Position numbers and translations under genes: made by a program
Notes under the pieces: generated by a model
What the model was told of the DNA's origin: nothing
The model's database searches: none
Seen by the model: the letters and a program-made list of their open reading frames with translations, nothing else
Assembly (NCBI GenBank): GCA_023897205.1
Contig: JAHWDD010000002.1
Span: 248,001-312,000, forward strand
Source: Exophiala sp. HKRS030
Lineage: Eukaryota > Ascomycota > Eurotiomycetes > Chaetothyriales > Herpotrichiellaceae
Direction of reading: 5' to 3'
Length of the DNA stretch: 64,000 nucleotides
Shown: positions 9,842-20,890 of the stretch, in pieces
Numbering within the stretch: the first letter of the stretch is position 1
Layout of the letters: each line of letters begins with the position of its first letter

Positions 9842-11008
9842 TCAAAATAATCCCTCCACCAAGGTTCGAACGGCTTTTAAGAGTTCTTCATCCTGGACAC
9901 TCTTTTCCTTGACTTGCGGCAATCCACCCGTCGCCCTGGCGCAGATGACATCGAGCTGATCCTTGCCGACCCCCCTTTCCGTCAAACTAGTCTCGAGGCA
10001 CAAATCCTTGACCAGGCGCAGGATGGCATCACCCACGATGTCGCTGTCTTTTATATTGTCCCCCGATTTTTGGCGTCCCATGTATGGGAGTATGGCGGCG
10101 ATTGCCTCGGCGTTGGTCTCGTTCTGGCGCGCCTTGAGCTTCACCACGTGGCCCAAGGTTAGGCAAGACGTGAAGCCGTGGGGGATACCGTAAGGGGAAC
10201 CCAAGGCGTAACCCAGGGTGTGGGACAGACCCAAGGATCCCCTTTGACTCTCCCCCATGAAGGCCAAACTGGCGTAGGCGGCCAGGAACAACCCGGTGAT
10301 CGTATCCTCGTTTTGGGGGGAGGACTTGTACTGTGGGAGTAACCTGAAGAGTTCACCGATGGCCGTGAGGGCCATCAGTCGACAAGGCATCCAACTCGCG
10401 CTCGGGTGGTACTGAGATTCGACGGCGTGATCCAGAGCCCTCAGGCCCGTCGACAGGAACAGAGTCGGGGGCGTGTAGAGACCGAATTTGGGGTCGTACA
10501 GGATGTAAGCAGGGTACATCTCGGGTCTCCCCACGCCGGTCTTGACGCCGTCGGGTTGGGTGTACCCTCCGAAACTGGTGGCCTCGGCGGCGGAGAGCGT
10601 CGTGGGGATGGTGATGTGAAGCAACCATTTTTGGGAGGTTTCGTGGACCCGGTACGCTATGGCCTTGGCCGAGTCGATGGGGGAACCTCCGCCGACGGAG
10701 ATGACGGTGTCGATGGTGGTGTCCCGTTGGACCTGAGCGGTGGCCCGGTCGAGTTGGGCCACGGGGGCGTGTTCACGGATGTCACTGAAGGTACCGGCGT
10801 GGCGGCCGGTCGGAGTCAACAAAGACTCGATGGACTTGATCAGGGGTGTCTTGGTGGCCAAGGAATTGCCCGTGACGATGAAGGCCTTTGACGATTCCGT
10901 AGGGAGCAAGGACAGCAAATGCTTCTTGACGACGTCGGGTCCGTAGTACAGTCCTTTGAGTCGGTGTGGTGTGTACAAACCGGACAGAGGATGGAGTGTG
11001 GCGTCCAT
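9842..11008 (-). CDS. Iron-containing alcohol dehydrogenase, maleylacetate-reductase-like
   Basis: Intronless, 388 residues from the ATG at 11008 (MDATLHPLSGLYTPHRLKG). The nucleotide site DTVISVGGGSPIDSAKA lies near residue 100, followed by ITIPTTLSAAEATSFGGYT. The metal-site helix is ESQRGSLGLSHTLGYALGS with a second His in YGIPHGFTSCLTLGHVVK. These features define group III (Fe-type) dehydrogenases, and the Thr/Ala-rich TTLSAAEAT loop is typical of maleylacetate reductases. Such enzymes reduce maleylacetate to 3-oxoadipate with NAD(P)H, closing the hydroxyquinol branch of aromatic breakdown. An intradiol dioxygenase fitting the preceding step lies 28 kb away. Exact substrate not proven. 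Confidence 0.87.
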   Translation of the reverse strand: MDATLHPLSGLYTPHRLKGLYYGPDVVKKHLLSLLPTESSKAFIVTGNSLATKTPLIKSIESLLTPTGRHAGTFSDIREHAPVAQLDRATAQVQRDTTIDTVISVGGGSPIDSAKAIAYRVHETSQKWLLHITIPTTLSAAEATSFGGYTQPDGVKTGVGRPEMYPAYILYDPKFGLYTPPTLFLSTGLRALDHAVESQYHPSASWMPCRLMALTAIGELFRLLPQYKSSPQNEDTITGLFLAAYASLAFMGESQRGSLGLSHTLGYALGSPYGIPHGFTSCLTLGHVVKLKARQNETNAEAIAAILPYMGRQKSGDNIKDSDIVGDAILRLVKDLCLETSLTERGVGKDQLDVICARATGGLPQVKEKSVQDEELLKAVRTLVEGLF

Positions 11009-12407
11009 TTTCAGCGTGCGGCGGTTGAGGTTGTGGTTGTGGGTGCCGATGCTGACGGGCGAAGCATTTATTGATGGTCGTCGTGGGATGTGGATTCTTA
11101 TACGTGTGAAGTTTGACCAGGACATAACCTTGATAAAATCAAGTGTACCTAGTAGGTCATGACTCGTATCAATCTCTCACCACTGTACATATACTCGTCC
11201 TGTACAGTATGTGTAATCTGTGACCCCCGTTTCCGAACCGGAAGCTCTCGATGCGCTTAAGCGCGACTATTCGTATGTAGAAACGTCATTAACTAAGATC
11301 CTCGGATACTGGGAACCAAAAAATCCCCCGCTCTCCGCCCGAGGCTGAAATTGTCAATTCTATTTCCAGGGGGAGACAGAGTACGGAGTGTGAATATTTC
11401 ATAAGCATATGGAGTACAGAATATGGAGGAGGAGCTCATTATTCATACCACATGTGCACTGAGGATATGCCGAAGTATTATGAATATTAATCATTGTTCT
11501 TTTTTGTCAGCAAATTAGCTTGTGCAAAACACCAAAGCAAAACCCAAATAGCCAACTGAAGTCTTGACCGATTCACACGATGTGCGGCTGATGCAGATAC
11601 TACGACAGCGAAATATGCCAGGCTTCTGGCCAAGTGAAGAATGAAAAAACACCAGGCTGACTTCAACAAATATTTCGTTCCAAACTATTCGGTCCAACTT
11701 GTCCGTACTCGTTCACCCTCTGACCCCACGTGAAGGACGAAGACTGGGAAGGCGGGGTATTGACTTGACCTGGTCGATAAAGAGTCGAGGTGATTCTCGG
11801 CAGTTGAATGTGATTCCCGAATGTCTAGAGCCAAGTTGTCATTGAAGATAGTGCTCGCAGATAGTATTCAATGCCTTCAACCAACCTTTGAAGGTGACAA
11901 AGCCACAGATTAATAAACGTTTGGGACGATGAACTCGTACTCGGCAGACTTTCCTCGTTCTTTTTGTTGACAATTTCCCAAAATGTCATTGCCGCCTTTG
12001 TTCATTTGTTCTTTGGAAAATAGAGGGTCAGGTATTGTACAGTCTCTCATGCATTGCCGGATCAACTCTTTTTCAGTCAATTGCAGGCGGCACTTCATCC
12101 CATCGCAGAATCCGGGGTGCGAGAAAATGTAACTATGCACGTACATAAGTTGCGAGATGGGGCATTGGCTCCTTTTGGGAAGAAGCGCGTCGATGAAACT
12201 GCGGAGAAGCCACTCACTGCATGGATTGGTTTGACCAAGATGCTCATACTACGGTACGGACTACGATAGTATATTAGGTACAAAGTGGCACGCCGCTGGC
12301 ATACGCACACATGTCGTTTCGTGGTCCAAAAACGAAACTTCTTCCCCAGTCGTTGATTTCTCTCTCATACGCCCCCCTGACTTGAATCAATACACATTCC
12401 ACCCATC
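11009..12407. other. Intergenic, 1.4 kb
   Basis: Divergent promoter space between the Fe-dehydrogenase and the SnoaL-like gene. AT-rich in the middle (about 11400-11700), with a GTACGGAGT motif at 11381-11389. No gene seen. Confidence 0.45.
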
Positions 12408-13485
12408 ATGGAAGCTCAAATTGCTGATCTACAGGCCGAAGTCAAGCGACTTCACGACAAGTTACAAAAGGTCGAAGGTGGGACATTTTGTGATGGACTG
12501 GGATATAACCAGAAACAAAAACATTAACAAACAAGGGCAGATGAAGCTGAGATTCGCAAGACACATTTCAAGTATGGTTATTACCTAGACAAGTGTCTCT
12601 ACAACGAGGTCAGGAACAAGCCCAAGATTGAAACCTTCAAACCGACACTGTCAAATCACTGACACTTTAATTGCCTAGGTTGTCGACATGTTCTCCGACC
12701 ACCCCGACGCCTACGTCGAGTTTCTGGGTTCCCGATACAGGGGCAAGGCCGGCATCCGTCGTCTGTACCAGGGACGTTTCCAAAAGTACTTTGTCGCGGG
12801 ACGCAATGGCCCGGTGTACGGATTCTTGTTGGACCATCCCATGCTCCAAGACATCATCGACCGTGACACCCCTACGCACGCTTGGGGCCGCCTCCGAGCC
12901 CTGATGTCGGCCGGAACCCACCAAAGTATCCAAGAAGAGCACCCCCGCGGTCACGCCCAATGGTGGGAAGGAGGACTCTACGAGAACGAATACATCAAAG
13001 AAAATGGTGCCTGGAAATTGTTCAGGTATGTAGGAAGTTGACGTCCTCGATCAATCTTTTTTTTAAAACCCCCTCCCGGCCACTCTTTGATCTTTTTCTG
13101 ACAACACAACCTACCACTTCAAAAAAGATACCGTTACTTTCCCTTTTGGCACGCCGATTTCGAAAGAGGTTGGGCACACACCAAGAAAAACTACATCCCT
13201 TGGCCGACCACGACTTACCCGGAAGACCCTGTCGGACCCGACGAAATCATCGAACAGAAAATGTTGTGGCCCGACACCCGAGTCATCCCCTTCCACTACC
13301 CTCACCCCGTCACTGGACAACAGGTCAAGGATGACGACCTGAGGGCGCCACACTACGGACAGGATGTGAGCACTTCGGAGCCTCCACTGACACTGGCTTT
13401 ACCAAAAGATCAACAGGAGAGATTGGCCAAGGAGAAGGGAGTTGTTCAGGAGCACGGTGAGATTGCCGATGCGACGCCAGCTTAA
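12408..13485 (+). CDS. SnoaL/NTF2-like protein, possible dehydratase or isomerase
   Basis: Four exons (12408-12477, 12541-12608, 12679-13025, 13128-13485), 280 residues, all junctions in frame. A short N-terminal coiled coil (MEAQIADLQAEVKRLHDKL) is followed by a SnoaL_4-type alpha+beta barrel: YLDKCLYNEVVDMFSD, then FLGSRYRGKAGIRRLYQGRF, and EGGLYENEYIKENGAWKLF. A second portion has YFPFWHADFERGW and a Pro/Asp-rich tail. The fold is known from polyketide cyclases and scytalone-dehydratase-like enzymes; the specific reaction cannot be read from sequence. It lies 0.7 kb before a carotenoid-oxygenase-family gene on the same strand and 1.4 kb from the maleylacetate-reductase-like gene, which suggests a role in the same catabolic block. 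Confidence 0.82.
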
Positions 13486-14202
13486 CCAGTGACCCTATAG
13501 GTATCTCAGACCGAATACTCGTAGAGAGTCAGGAGTCGAAAGGACATATCGTGGCTAGATGTACGCCAACTCAATCAATAATGTTTCTACGGTTATTATA
13601 GTGACAAAAGGATGCACCTACGCTCCGTATCATGTTCTCTCTCAATTGGTCGATCTTGTTGTTAGTCTTCGTCTATGAACCCTCTACTACTGCCTTGTCT
13701 CCTCTCATGTGGTAATGTCCCTCCCTCCCCTCCTTGTTTGGGAAGTGATCCATTCCCCACAAGGAGCCTGAAGACTTTGACTTTGATGTGGAGAGACTCC
13801 GCACTACTCTTAACCAGGCCAGCTGATACCGTATGTACTCCGTCCTTGATACCCCAGAGTCCATTCAAGACAACGTACTCCGTGCAACAGAACTAGACGA
13901 TCACCCCTGGCATCCTCGGCCTTTTGGAACGATACCCCAGAGTTCTATCCGTAATCTGAAAATGGATTTTCCAAAGAATAACTCATCTCCGGGCGGCAAT
14001 TGTCAAAGAACCATTTGCCGATCCTGTTATGCTGTTGCTGTCAACGCCGGTGGTCTCAAGCTCACCAACTTCAAGCTTCCAAATCGGATGGCAGTCATAT
14101 TCTGCATGGAAATGGTTTTCTCTACTCGAAGCCAGATAATAGTCAATCACTGCCCTGGTATCCTGAAAATCTACTCTTGGGTAGATCAGCTATTCCAACA
14201 CC
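13486..14202. other. Intergenic with a repeated 13-mer
   Basis: Promoter region of the oxygenase gene. The string GATACCCCAGAGT occurs at 13848-13860 and again at 13931-13943. ACTCCGT motifs occur near 13837 and 13876. No gene seen. Confidence 0.45.
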
Positions 14203-16100
14203 ATGGCACACATATTTGATCTCGCACCTCAATTCACACCTTCAAATTACAGCGCCGGAGTCAAGTCTTCCGACGATCGGGTCGTCTATCCAGCGACCGG
14301 AGTGTTTCAGGGTTTCAACAAACCTTGTCGTCTAGAAGGTGATATCTTCGACCTTGAGTTTGACGGAATCATCCCTCCAGAGATCAATGGGACCTTCTAC
14401 AGAATACAACCAGATCATAGGTTTCCCCCCATTTTCGAGGACGATATACATTTCGTAAGTCCAAAAAATCTACCTGACCCGGCTCGACCCCGTTTCTCGA
14501 TCCGCTCCATTGTCTATCGGCAGCCTCAATTCGGACCCGACGTGCTCATATCAATTTTACTATTTCTAGAACGGCGACGGTAGTGTCACGGCGATTCGAA
14601 TCGCCAACGGACACGCGGATTTCCGACAACGTTACGTCCAGACCGATCGATACAAGGCCGAGACCGAGGCTCGTAGGGCACTTTTTGGACGATACCGAAA
14701 CCCGTACACCGACAGCGAAACCGTCAAGGGGGTGATCCGTACCGTCGCCAACACCAACATCACCTTCTGGAGGGGTTTACTTTTGGCGTCCAAGGAAGAT
14801 GGTCCACCTTACATCATGGACCCCGTCACGCTGGAAACCATAGGGAGATACGACTTTGAAGGTCAAATCTTGACCCCGACCTTCACGGCCCACCCGAAAT
14901 TCGACCCCGACACGGGCGAAATGTTGTGTTTTGCTTACGAGGCAGGAGGGGACGGTCACGACGGTTCCAACGACGTGGTGGTCTGGACAATCGACCGTGA
15001 CGGCCGAAAGACCGAAGAGTGTTGGTACAAAGCCCCCTTTTGTGGCATGATTCACGATTGTGGTGTCAGTGAAAACTACATGGTCTTGCCACTCACCCCG
15101 ATCAAGTGGACGGGCATGGACAGACTGAAAAAGGGCGAAAACCATTGGGCATGGGATCCCAACGAGGACCAATGGTACGGTGTGGTACCCAGGCGGAATG
15201 GGAAACCGGAGGATATCGTTTGGTTCAGAGCCGACAACGGTGAGTAGTTTTAATTGCAACACGACTTCGAGGCCTGTCTGATTTTTTGATCTCACAGCTT
15301 TCCACGGTCATATCGCCGGTTGTTACGAAAACGAAGACGGTCACGTGGTGTTTGATCTGACCGTCGCCGACGGCAACGTGTTCTTCTTTTTCCCCCCGGT
15401 CGACGAGAAGGAGGCTCCGCTGGCCAAACGGAATCAACTCAAAAGTCCGACGTGCAGGTGGATCTTCGACCCCAAGGCCCAAACCGGGACCAGGGTCACC
15501 CCGGCCGAGACCTGGATGACCAACGGGGAATTCTCCAGGATCGACGACCGGTACGTGACCAAAAAGTACAACCACTTCTGGCAGGCCAAGGTCGACCCCG
15601 CGAGGCCGTACGACTTTGCCAGGTGTGGTCCCCCGGCGGGGGGGCTCTTCAACTGCGTCGGCCACTATTCCTGGGACGACAGGACCAAGGAGGACGTCTT
15701 TTTCGCGGGACCGACGGCGACCTTCCAGGAACCCTCCTTCATACCCAAGGACGGGGGCGCGGAAGGTGAGGGTTACATCATCGCACTCGTGAACCACCTG
15801 GACGTCCTGAGGAACGACATTGTGATCCTCGACGCCCTCGACGTGGCCCGGGGTCCGGTGGCGGCGATCCACCTGCCGTTCAAACTGAAGTTGGGCCTGC
15901 ACGGCAACTTCGTCGACCAGAGGGACATTGACGCGTGGAAAGGGAGGAGGTCCGAATCCGGGGACGTAGGTCCGGCCCACCCCGCCCGGGAACCTCTACC
16001 GTGGCAGGTCCGTCGTCGACATCAGCGACACGGTGAGGAGCACCGACAAGGACCGAACGGGGTCATCGACAGCTCCAACGGGATCAACGGAAGCCATTGA
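14203..16100 (+). CDS. Carotenoid-cleavage/stilbene dioxygenase family enzyme
   Basis: Three exons (14203-14454, 14570-15239, 15298-16100), 574 residues, frames continuous. The four iron-binding histidines of the family are all visible: FTAHPKFD near residue 192, [28 protein letters not shown] at the second junction, and [12 protein letters not shown] near the C-terminus. Also present are the N-terminal [17 protein letters not shown] and PTCRWIFDP. Non-haem Fe(II) enzymes of this family split carbon-carbon double bonds; fungal members cleave stilbenes such as resveratrol or lignostilbene (CAO-1/Rco types) or carotenoids. The context of aldehyde dehydrogenase and ring-cleavage genes favours a stilbene or phenylpropanoid substrate, but this is inference. 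The last 60 residues are low-complexity and basic. Confidence 0.9.
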
Positions 16101-16752
16101 TTGTTGACGCGTGACGAATAGTGTATGATTGGGCTTTGGGGGATCGTCCAGCTTCAAGGTGCTGTGGCTGAAAACCCCCCCCACAGACTTTACCAGACCG
16201 TATATGTATTGGCATTCCTCTCTCTGTCCACACAATTTCTACTTGAGGTGGACGAGCCGGCAAGGCTGGCATCGGAAGGTTTTTCCCCCATAACGAGGAA
16301 AGTGGGAGTCCAGAAGCATGACCAGCCGAGTTTTTCGATACGGAGTTGTGAGCAACGAGCATCGAAATTGTAAAAGAGGACCGTGTAAATCCTTTTCATC
16401 ATTCACAGTCTAGAGCCTATCGCCACAGTAGAGAGACCTCTTTTTTTTTCAACCCCATCAGGGAAGAAACACCCATTGCAGTAATTCGTGGGACTCTCCA
16501 CAACTCCCCGCGCCCACAGGGTTCGAGACTTCTCTCCCGGCTGATATCAATGCCTCCTGCCGCGGTCCCTCAAAACCATCGGATCACGCCCCCCCGGTAG
16601 TTGCAAAGTTCACACTGCTGCTCACAACCGTACAAATTTCAGTTCGTCATTCCACAGGCCTCTCGTTGGGCATCAATCCGTGTCACACATAGCAGTTGAA
16701 TTGCAAAGTGTAAGGTATCGCACGGTGTCTTTCTTTGGCGCAGGGCAGCAAC
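16101..16752. other. Intergenic, oxygenase to aldehyde dehydrogenase
   Basis: 3' flank of the oxygenase and promoter of the aldehyde dehydrogenase. A poly-T run sits at 16440-16449. No gene seen. Confidence 0.45.
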
Positions 16753-18449
16753 ATGGGTTCCATTCAGAAGATCGAGACAAGACTATTCATCAATGGCAAG
16801 GTAGGTGTGCTTTTCACGTCGTCACAAGGCACGCATCATACGTGTAATCAAAAGGCTGAGAGGCTTTCTAGTTTGTTGAGTCATCAAACGGGAAGACTTT
16901 TCCATTGAAATCGCCATTCACGAGGGAATTGGTGGCTGAAGGTACAAGAAAATACTTTCACCTTTTCAGATTGATTTGGTCTTCGAGAGGCGAGTTTGCA
17001 ATCATGTTGGACTGACATCACCACCCCTTAATAGTACACGAAGCCAGTGAGGAAGACACCGACGCTGCAGTTGCCGCTGCAAAGGCAGCATTTCCATCAT
17101 GGTCCGCCCTAGGTCCGGATCAGCGTGGTGTGTATATGAAAAAGCTGGCGGCTCTACTGCACGCAAGCTACAAGGAGCTATCGGAGCTCGAGGCCATGTC
17201 CATGGGCCGTCCAGTATCGACATATTTCGACAACCATGCTTGCGCAAGCACATTCGAGCACTACGCAGAGGCAGGATATGAAGCACAAGGCGTCAGCAGT
17301 CTCAACACGCCGGGATTTGTCAACATGACTTTCAAGCAGCCGTACGGAGTGGTCGCTGCGATCATTCCTTGGAATCTTCCTTTGGTGTTTTTCGGAAACA
17401 AGGTCGCCCCGGCACTTGCGGCCGGTAATACCGTTGTCCTGAAAAGTAGCGAAAAGGCTCCGTTGTCAGTAAGTCCGAAGCCATACATTAACCACTCGCC
17501 GGGATTTTCTCATTTTGGAAAGCCTTTGCTGACAACCTTCTCCTAGTCTGCATATGCCGCAACCCTTGTAGAGAAAGCTGGATTCCCGCCTGGAGTGATC
17601 AACGTGATTTCTGGTCACGGTCAAACGTCCGGCGCCATTCTTTCCTCGCACATGGATGTTCGGGCACTCAGCTTTACCGGTTCATGTCGGACTGGTAGAC
17701 TTATCCAGGCTGCGGCTGCGAAATCCAATCTGAAGAATGTGATCCTGGAGCTCGGTGGAAAGTCACCCGCCGTTGTTTTCTCGGATTGCGATCTTGAGAC
17801 TGCAGTCACCGACACTCAAAACAGCATAGAATGGAACAGTGGCCAAGTCTGCATGGCGAACAGTCGAATCTATGTGGAAGAGAGCATTGCAGACAAGTTT
17901 GTGGAACGTTTCAAAGCCAAAGCTGCAAGTATCTCGGCTGGCGATCCTCTGGATCCCGCAACGACCCACGGACCCCAGGCAGATGCAGCTCAGTGGGATA
18001 CAGTGCAGAAGTACCTTGAAATGGGCAAAACCTCAGGAAACCTTGCAATGGGCGGTACAACCAACGTCGCCGGAGGCGCCAAGGGCTATTTTATTGAACC
18101 GAGTATTTTCCTCCGAACCCCCGAAGATGCAGTCATCATGAAGGAAGAGATTTTCGGCCCTGTTGTGAACATCAACACTTTCAAGACAGAGGAAGAGGTC
18201 ATCGCCAAGGCGAATGATAGTGAGTTTGGGTTGTACGCGGCAGTTTATACCACCGACATCAACAGGGCTATGCGATTTGCGAAGGCTTTGGAAGCTGGTA
18301 CAGTTGGTGTCAATTGCACGAGTCCGACGCTCGCTAAAGACATGCCGTTTGGCGGATACAAGAGCAGTGGTAGCGGCAGAGAAGGTCTCGGACACAGTCT
18401 GAACAATTTCTTGGAGACCAAGACAGTGCTGATTAAAATCAATCAATAG
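16753..18449 (+). CDS. Aldehyde dehydrogenase (NAD(P)+)
   Basis: Four exons (16753-16800, 16872-16941, 17035-17468, 17547-18449), 484 residues. The first exon encodes just MGSIQKIETRLFINGK. Family landmarks in order: IIPWNLPLVFFGNKVAPALAA near residue 150, cofactor segment LSFTGSCRTGR, general base Glu in VILELGGKSPAV, nucleophile Cys in NSGQVCMANSR, IMKEEIFGPVVNI and PFGGYKSSGSGREGLG. Length fits cytosolic ALDH without a targeting peptide. It oxidises aldehydes to acids. It lies 0.65 kb after the double-bond-cleaving oxygenase on the same strand, so aromatic aldehydes released by that enzyme are plausible substrates (inference). A general acetaldehyde or betaine-type ALDH remains possible. 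Confidence 0.92.
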
Positions 18450-18509
18450 CTAGTAGTATAAATCATCATTATTGTCGTCAACATCGTTAATATCGTAAAA
18501 ATCGTTGCA

Positions 18510-19694
18510 TCATTGGTGTCTCTGTTCTTGCCGGTCCATAATATCTCTCAACTGGGATTCTGCAGTCACCACACGCTCTCTTCGACCCTTCGTCCAGGAA
18601 AACAGTCTGGTGATGTCCTCTGTTGGTACCAGTGACCATAACCGGTTAAGAAATGTCCGGCGTGGGGGTGTGGCAGGCAATGTATCGCCCAAAAGTTCAT
18701 TGCCATCATGGCCGTCGAGCGTGTAGGGCACGTCTCCGGGTACTGGGGATGGGTCTGGCAGAGTGACTGAATCTGCACCTGGGGATAGGTAGGTCTCGCA
18801 TACCACGGGATCTGTGCTTCTTGACAACGATCGAACATCTTGACTTTCCCGGAGCTGGCTTGAAAGCAGTCGTCGAGATGACTGTGCTGCCGCAGCTGTA
18901 GCAGCTCGGTCATGGGCTTGACCAGCAGCAGGCGACATCTCAGGCGTCGGTTGGTGGCAGTTGGACGTGAACGGAGGCTGAGAAACGGCTTGCCCTGCAG
19001 CATCAGACACTCCGGCCATGCGGCGTGGATTTACTTGCATTCTTTCCATGAGTCCAAAAGCGGAAGATCCTGGATGACTTTCCCCCACGAGACTTGCGTC
19101 TTCTGTCAGAATGAGCACATCGTCCGCCGGCGTCAGCCTTTCGTTGCTTATGCCAGCTTCCGCCACAACCTGTAATTGATTCTGAGAAGCTCTGATCTCA
19201 CCTTGAGGAGGCAAGTGGCTTTCATGTTGGTCGGCCAGAACTAGTCTGCTCCTCCCCAGGATTTCAGATATTGCATTGATATCGTCATCCACCTCTTCAT
19301 GAACTGCTGCCAGAATGCCTCGTATGCTGTACTCATGAATTGCTGGCAATTCAGAGTCTTTGCTCATCTTCTCTTTGAGTTTCCTGGGCCGTGTTTCAGG
19401 GTGGATTTGGATAGAGGCGCTGGCAGAATGAACGCGAACGAGGACCGGTTGAGAAGGAATGGTGGTGGTGCTCTGCCCGCCCACCGACCTGGTCTGGGCA
19501 TTTCTGGACAAACTGGATCGGGAGGCGTTGAGTTGCTGGATATGCAGGAATGGCGAGACATTGCTACGGTCGCTGCGCAGGTAGCTCGAGGTTTGCGGAA
19601 GTGACCTTGTTTGTCCATGATTTGAAGACGACGTAAGAAAAGCCCATTGTCCGGCAAAGCGGCCTGATGAAGACGTGTCTGTTCGACTGTCCAT
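18510..19694 (-). CDS. Hypothetical fungal protein, largely disordered
   Basis: One open frame of 394 residues from the ATG at 19694. I do not recognise a domain. It is rich in Ser, Thr, Gln and Pro, has no membrane segment or signal peptide, contains an acidic patch (VHEEVDDDINAISEILG, about residues 130-146), and ends in a more ordered region with RRTFLNRLWSLVPTEDITRLF and basic KGRRER. The Trp/Leu-rich C-terminal helix may be a binding segment. It converges on the aldehyde dehydrogenase with 60 bases between stops. Length and lack of internal stops favour a real gene; function is unknown. Confidence 0.5.
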   Translation of the reverse strand: MDSRTDTSSSGRFAGQWAFLTSSSNHGQTRSLPQTSSYLRSDRSNVSPFLHIQQLNASRSSLSRNAQTRSVGGQSTTTIPSQPVLVRVHSASASIQIHPETRPRKLKEKMSKDSELPAIHEYSIRGILAAVHEEVDDDINAISEILGRSRLVLADQHESHLPPQGEIRASQNQLQVVAEAGISNERLTPADDVLILTEDASLVGESHPGSSAFGLMERMQVNPRRMAGVSDAAGQAVSQPPFTSNCHQPTPEMSPAAGQAHDRAATAAAAQSSRRLLSSQLRESQDVRSLSRSTDPVVCETYLSPGADSVTLPDPSPVPGDVPYTLDGHDGNELLGDTLPATPPRRTFLNRLWSLVPTEDITRLFSWTKGRRERVVTAESQLRDIMDRQEQRHQ

Positions 19695-20890
19695 GGTTTA
19701 AGAAAAACAACGCATCTGACGACAGGAAATCTGGCTGCAAGAATACCCAATGAAGGGAGACGGAAGATGGAAATCGTGCCAGAGGCTCATGGCCTGCGCT
19801 GGCGGTGGCTAAGATTGACTCTGGCGCTCAAAGATTGGTGAGGATGCCGGTGACACACAGTGTGGGCGATGGTCTGGCGAACCGCGCGTCTCACAGGAGA
19901 CAGAGGATGTGGAGATGGAAACAAGAAGAGCAGTGTCGAAAAACGCTGGACAAGATGGAAAGATCAGAGGTAACGGGAGGAGCAGCAGTTTGAGCAGATA
20001 CTGGTTCAGATTGAAGAGTTGGGGTTTTGGAAAATCGCAGTTTGAGGCTTCAATGGGCGCAGGACATTTGGCGCATCTTCATTCGACAGACCAAGGATTC
20101 CATTACCTAGAGACTGCGAGAAGCTCACTTCGATCAATGTACCCATTCAAGAAGAATATTTAAGCTGTCTTGACAAGCTTCTTCAACCGATGCTTGACGT
20201 GACAAGTTTAAGATAGAAATACTCCATACTCCACAACTTCACCATACAAACAGTGGGCTTCTACGGAATACACTACAAGAATAACACAGTCTTCGTCCTT
20301 CTTTCGCCCGTCTCAAATCTCCATCTACCAGGGCCAAGGTCGGTACAATGCCCTTGCCCAGGCTATTGTCATGATGTCTTGCATGCATAGACTGAATGCC
20401 TGGCCGTTCGTGCGCAGATGTGATTTTCTGATGATTACGAGTCTTGGTACTCCGTAGCATTCCTCCGTACCATCCCGCTCTCCATACCACGATCCGGCTG
20501 TTCCATCGGCTGCTTTTTGGGTGACAAGGGATCTTCGTCCACAGCGCCCCGTGCTACGTACGACATGGTCCCATTCGTGGATATGGTCGATCGACCTTGG
20601 CTCACCTCCTCCAAAGTGGATATGCGCTGGTCAACTCCGGAGTAGCAATTGCGGATAGCTTCGACGCCTTTGTCGTCATCCTTTTCCAATCGAAAAGCTT
20701 CTTAGCCTGGGTATCGAGTACGTACTCCGTACGCTGCGTAGCGCCCTGAGATGGAAGCTTTCGCAAGGTCCCAAGTACAAAAACCTCGGCTCCAGCCAAC
20801 CGGCGGCCAGGATCTTGGAATTTCTGTATCATCCTCGGGAGACGACCAACCGGCCACGCAGCAGCCGTTGACCACAACACCAGCGTCGAG
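19695..20890. other. Intergenic, 1.2 kb
   Basis: Promoter space for two divergent genes. It contains several TACTCCGTA-type motifs (20448-20456 and 20722-20732). No gene, RNA or element recognised. Confidence 0.45.
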
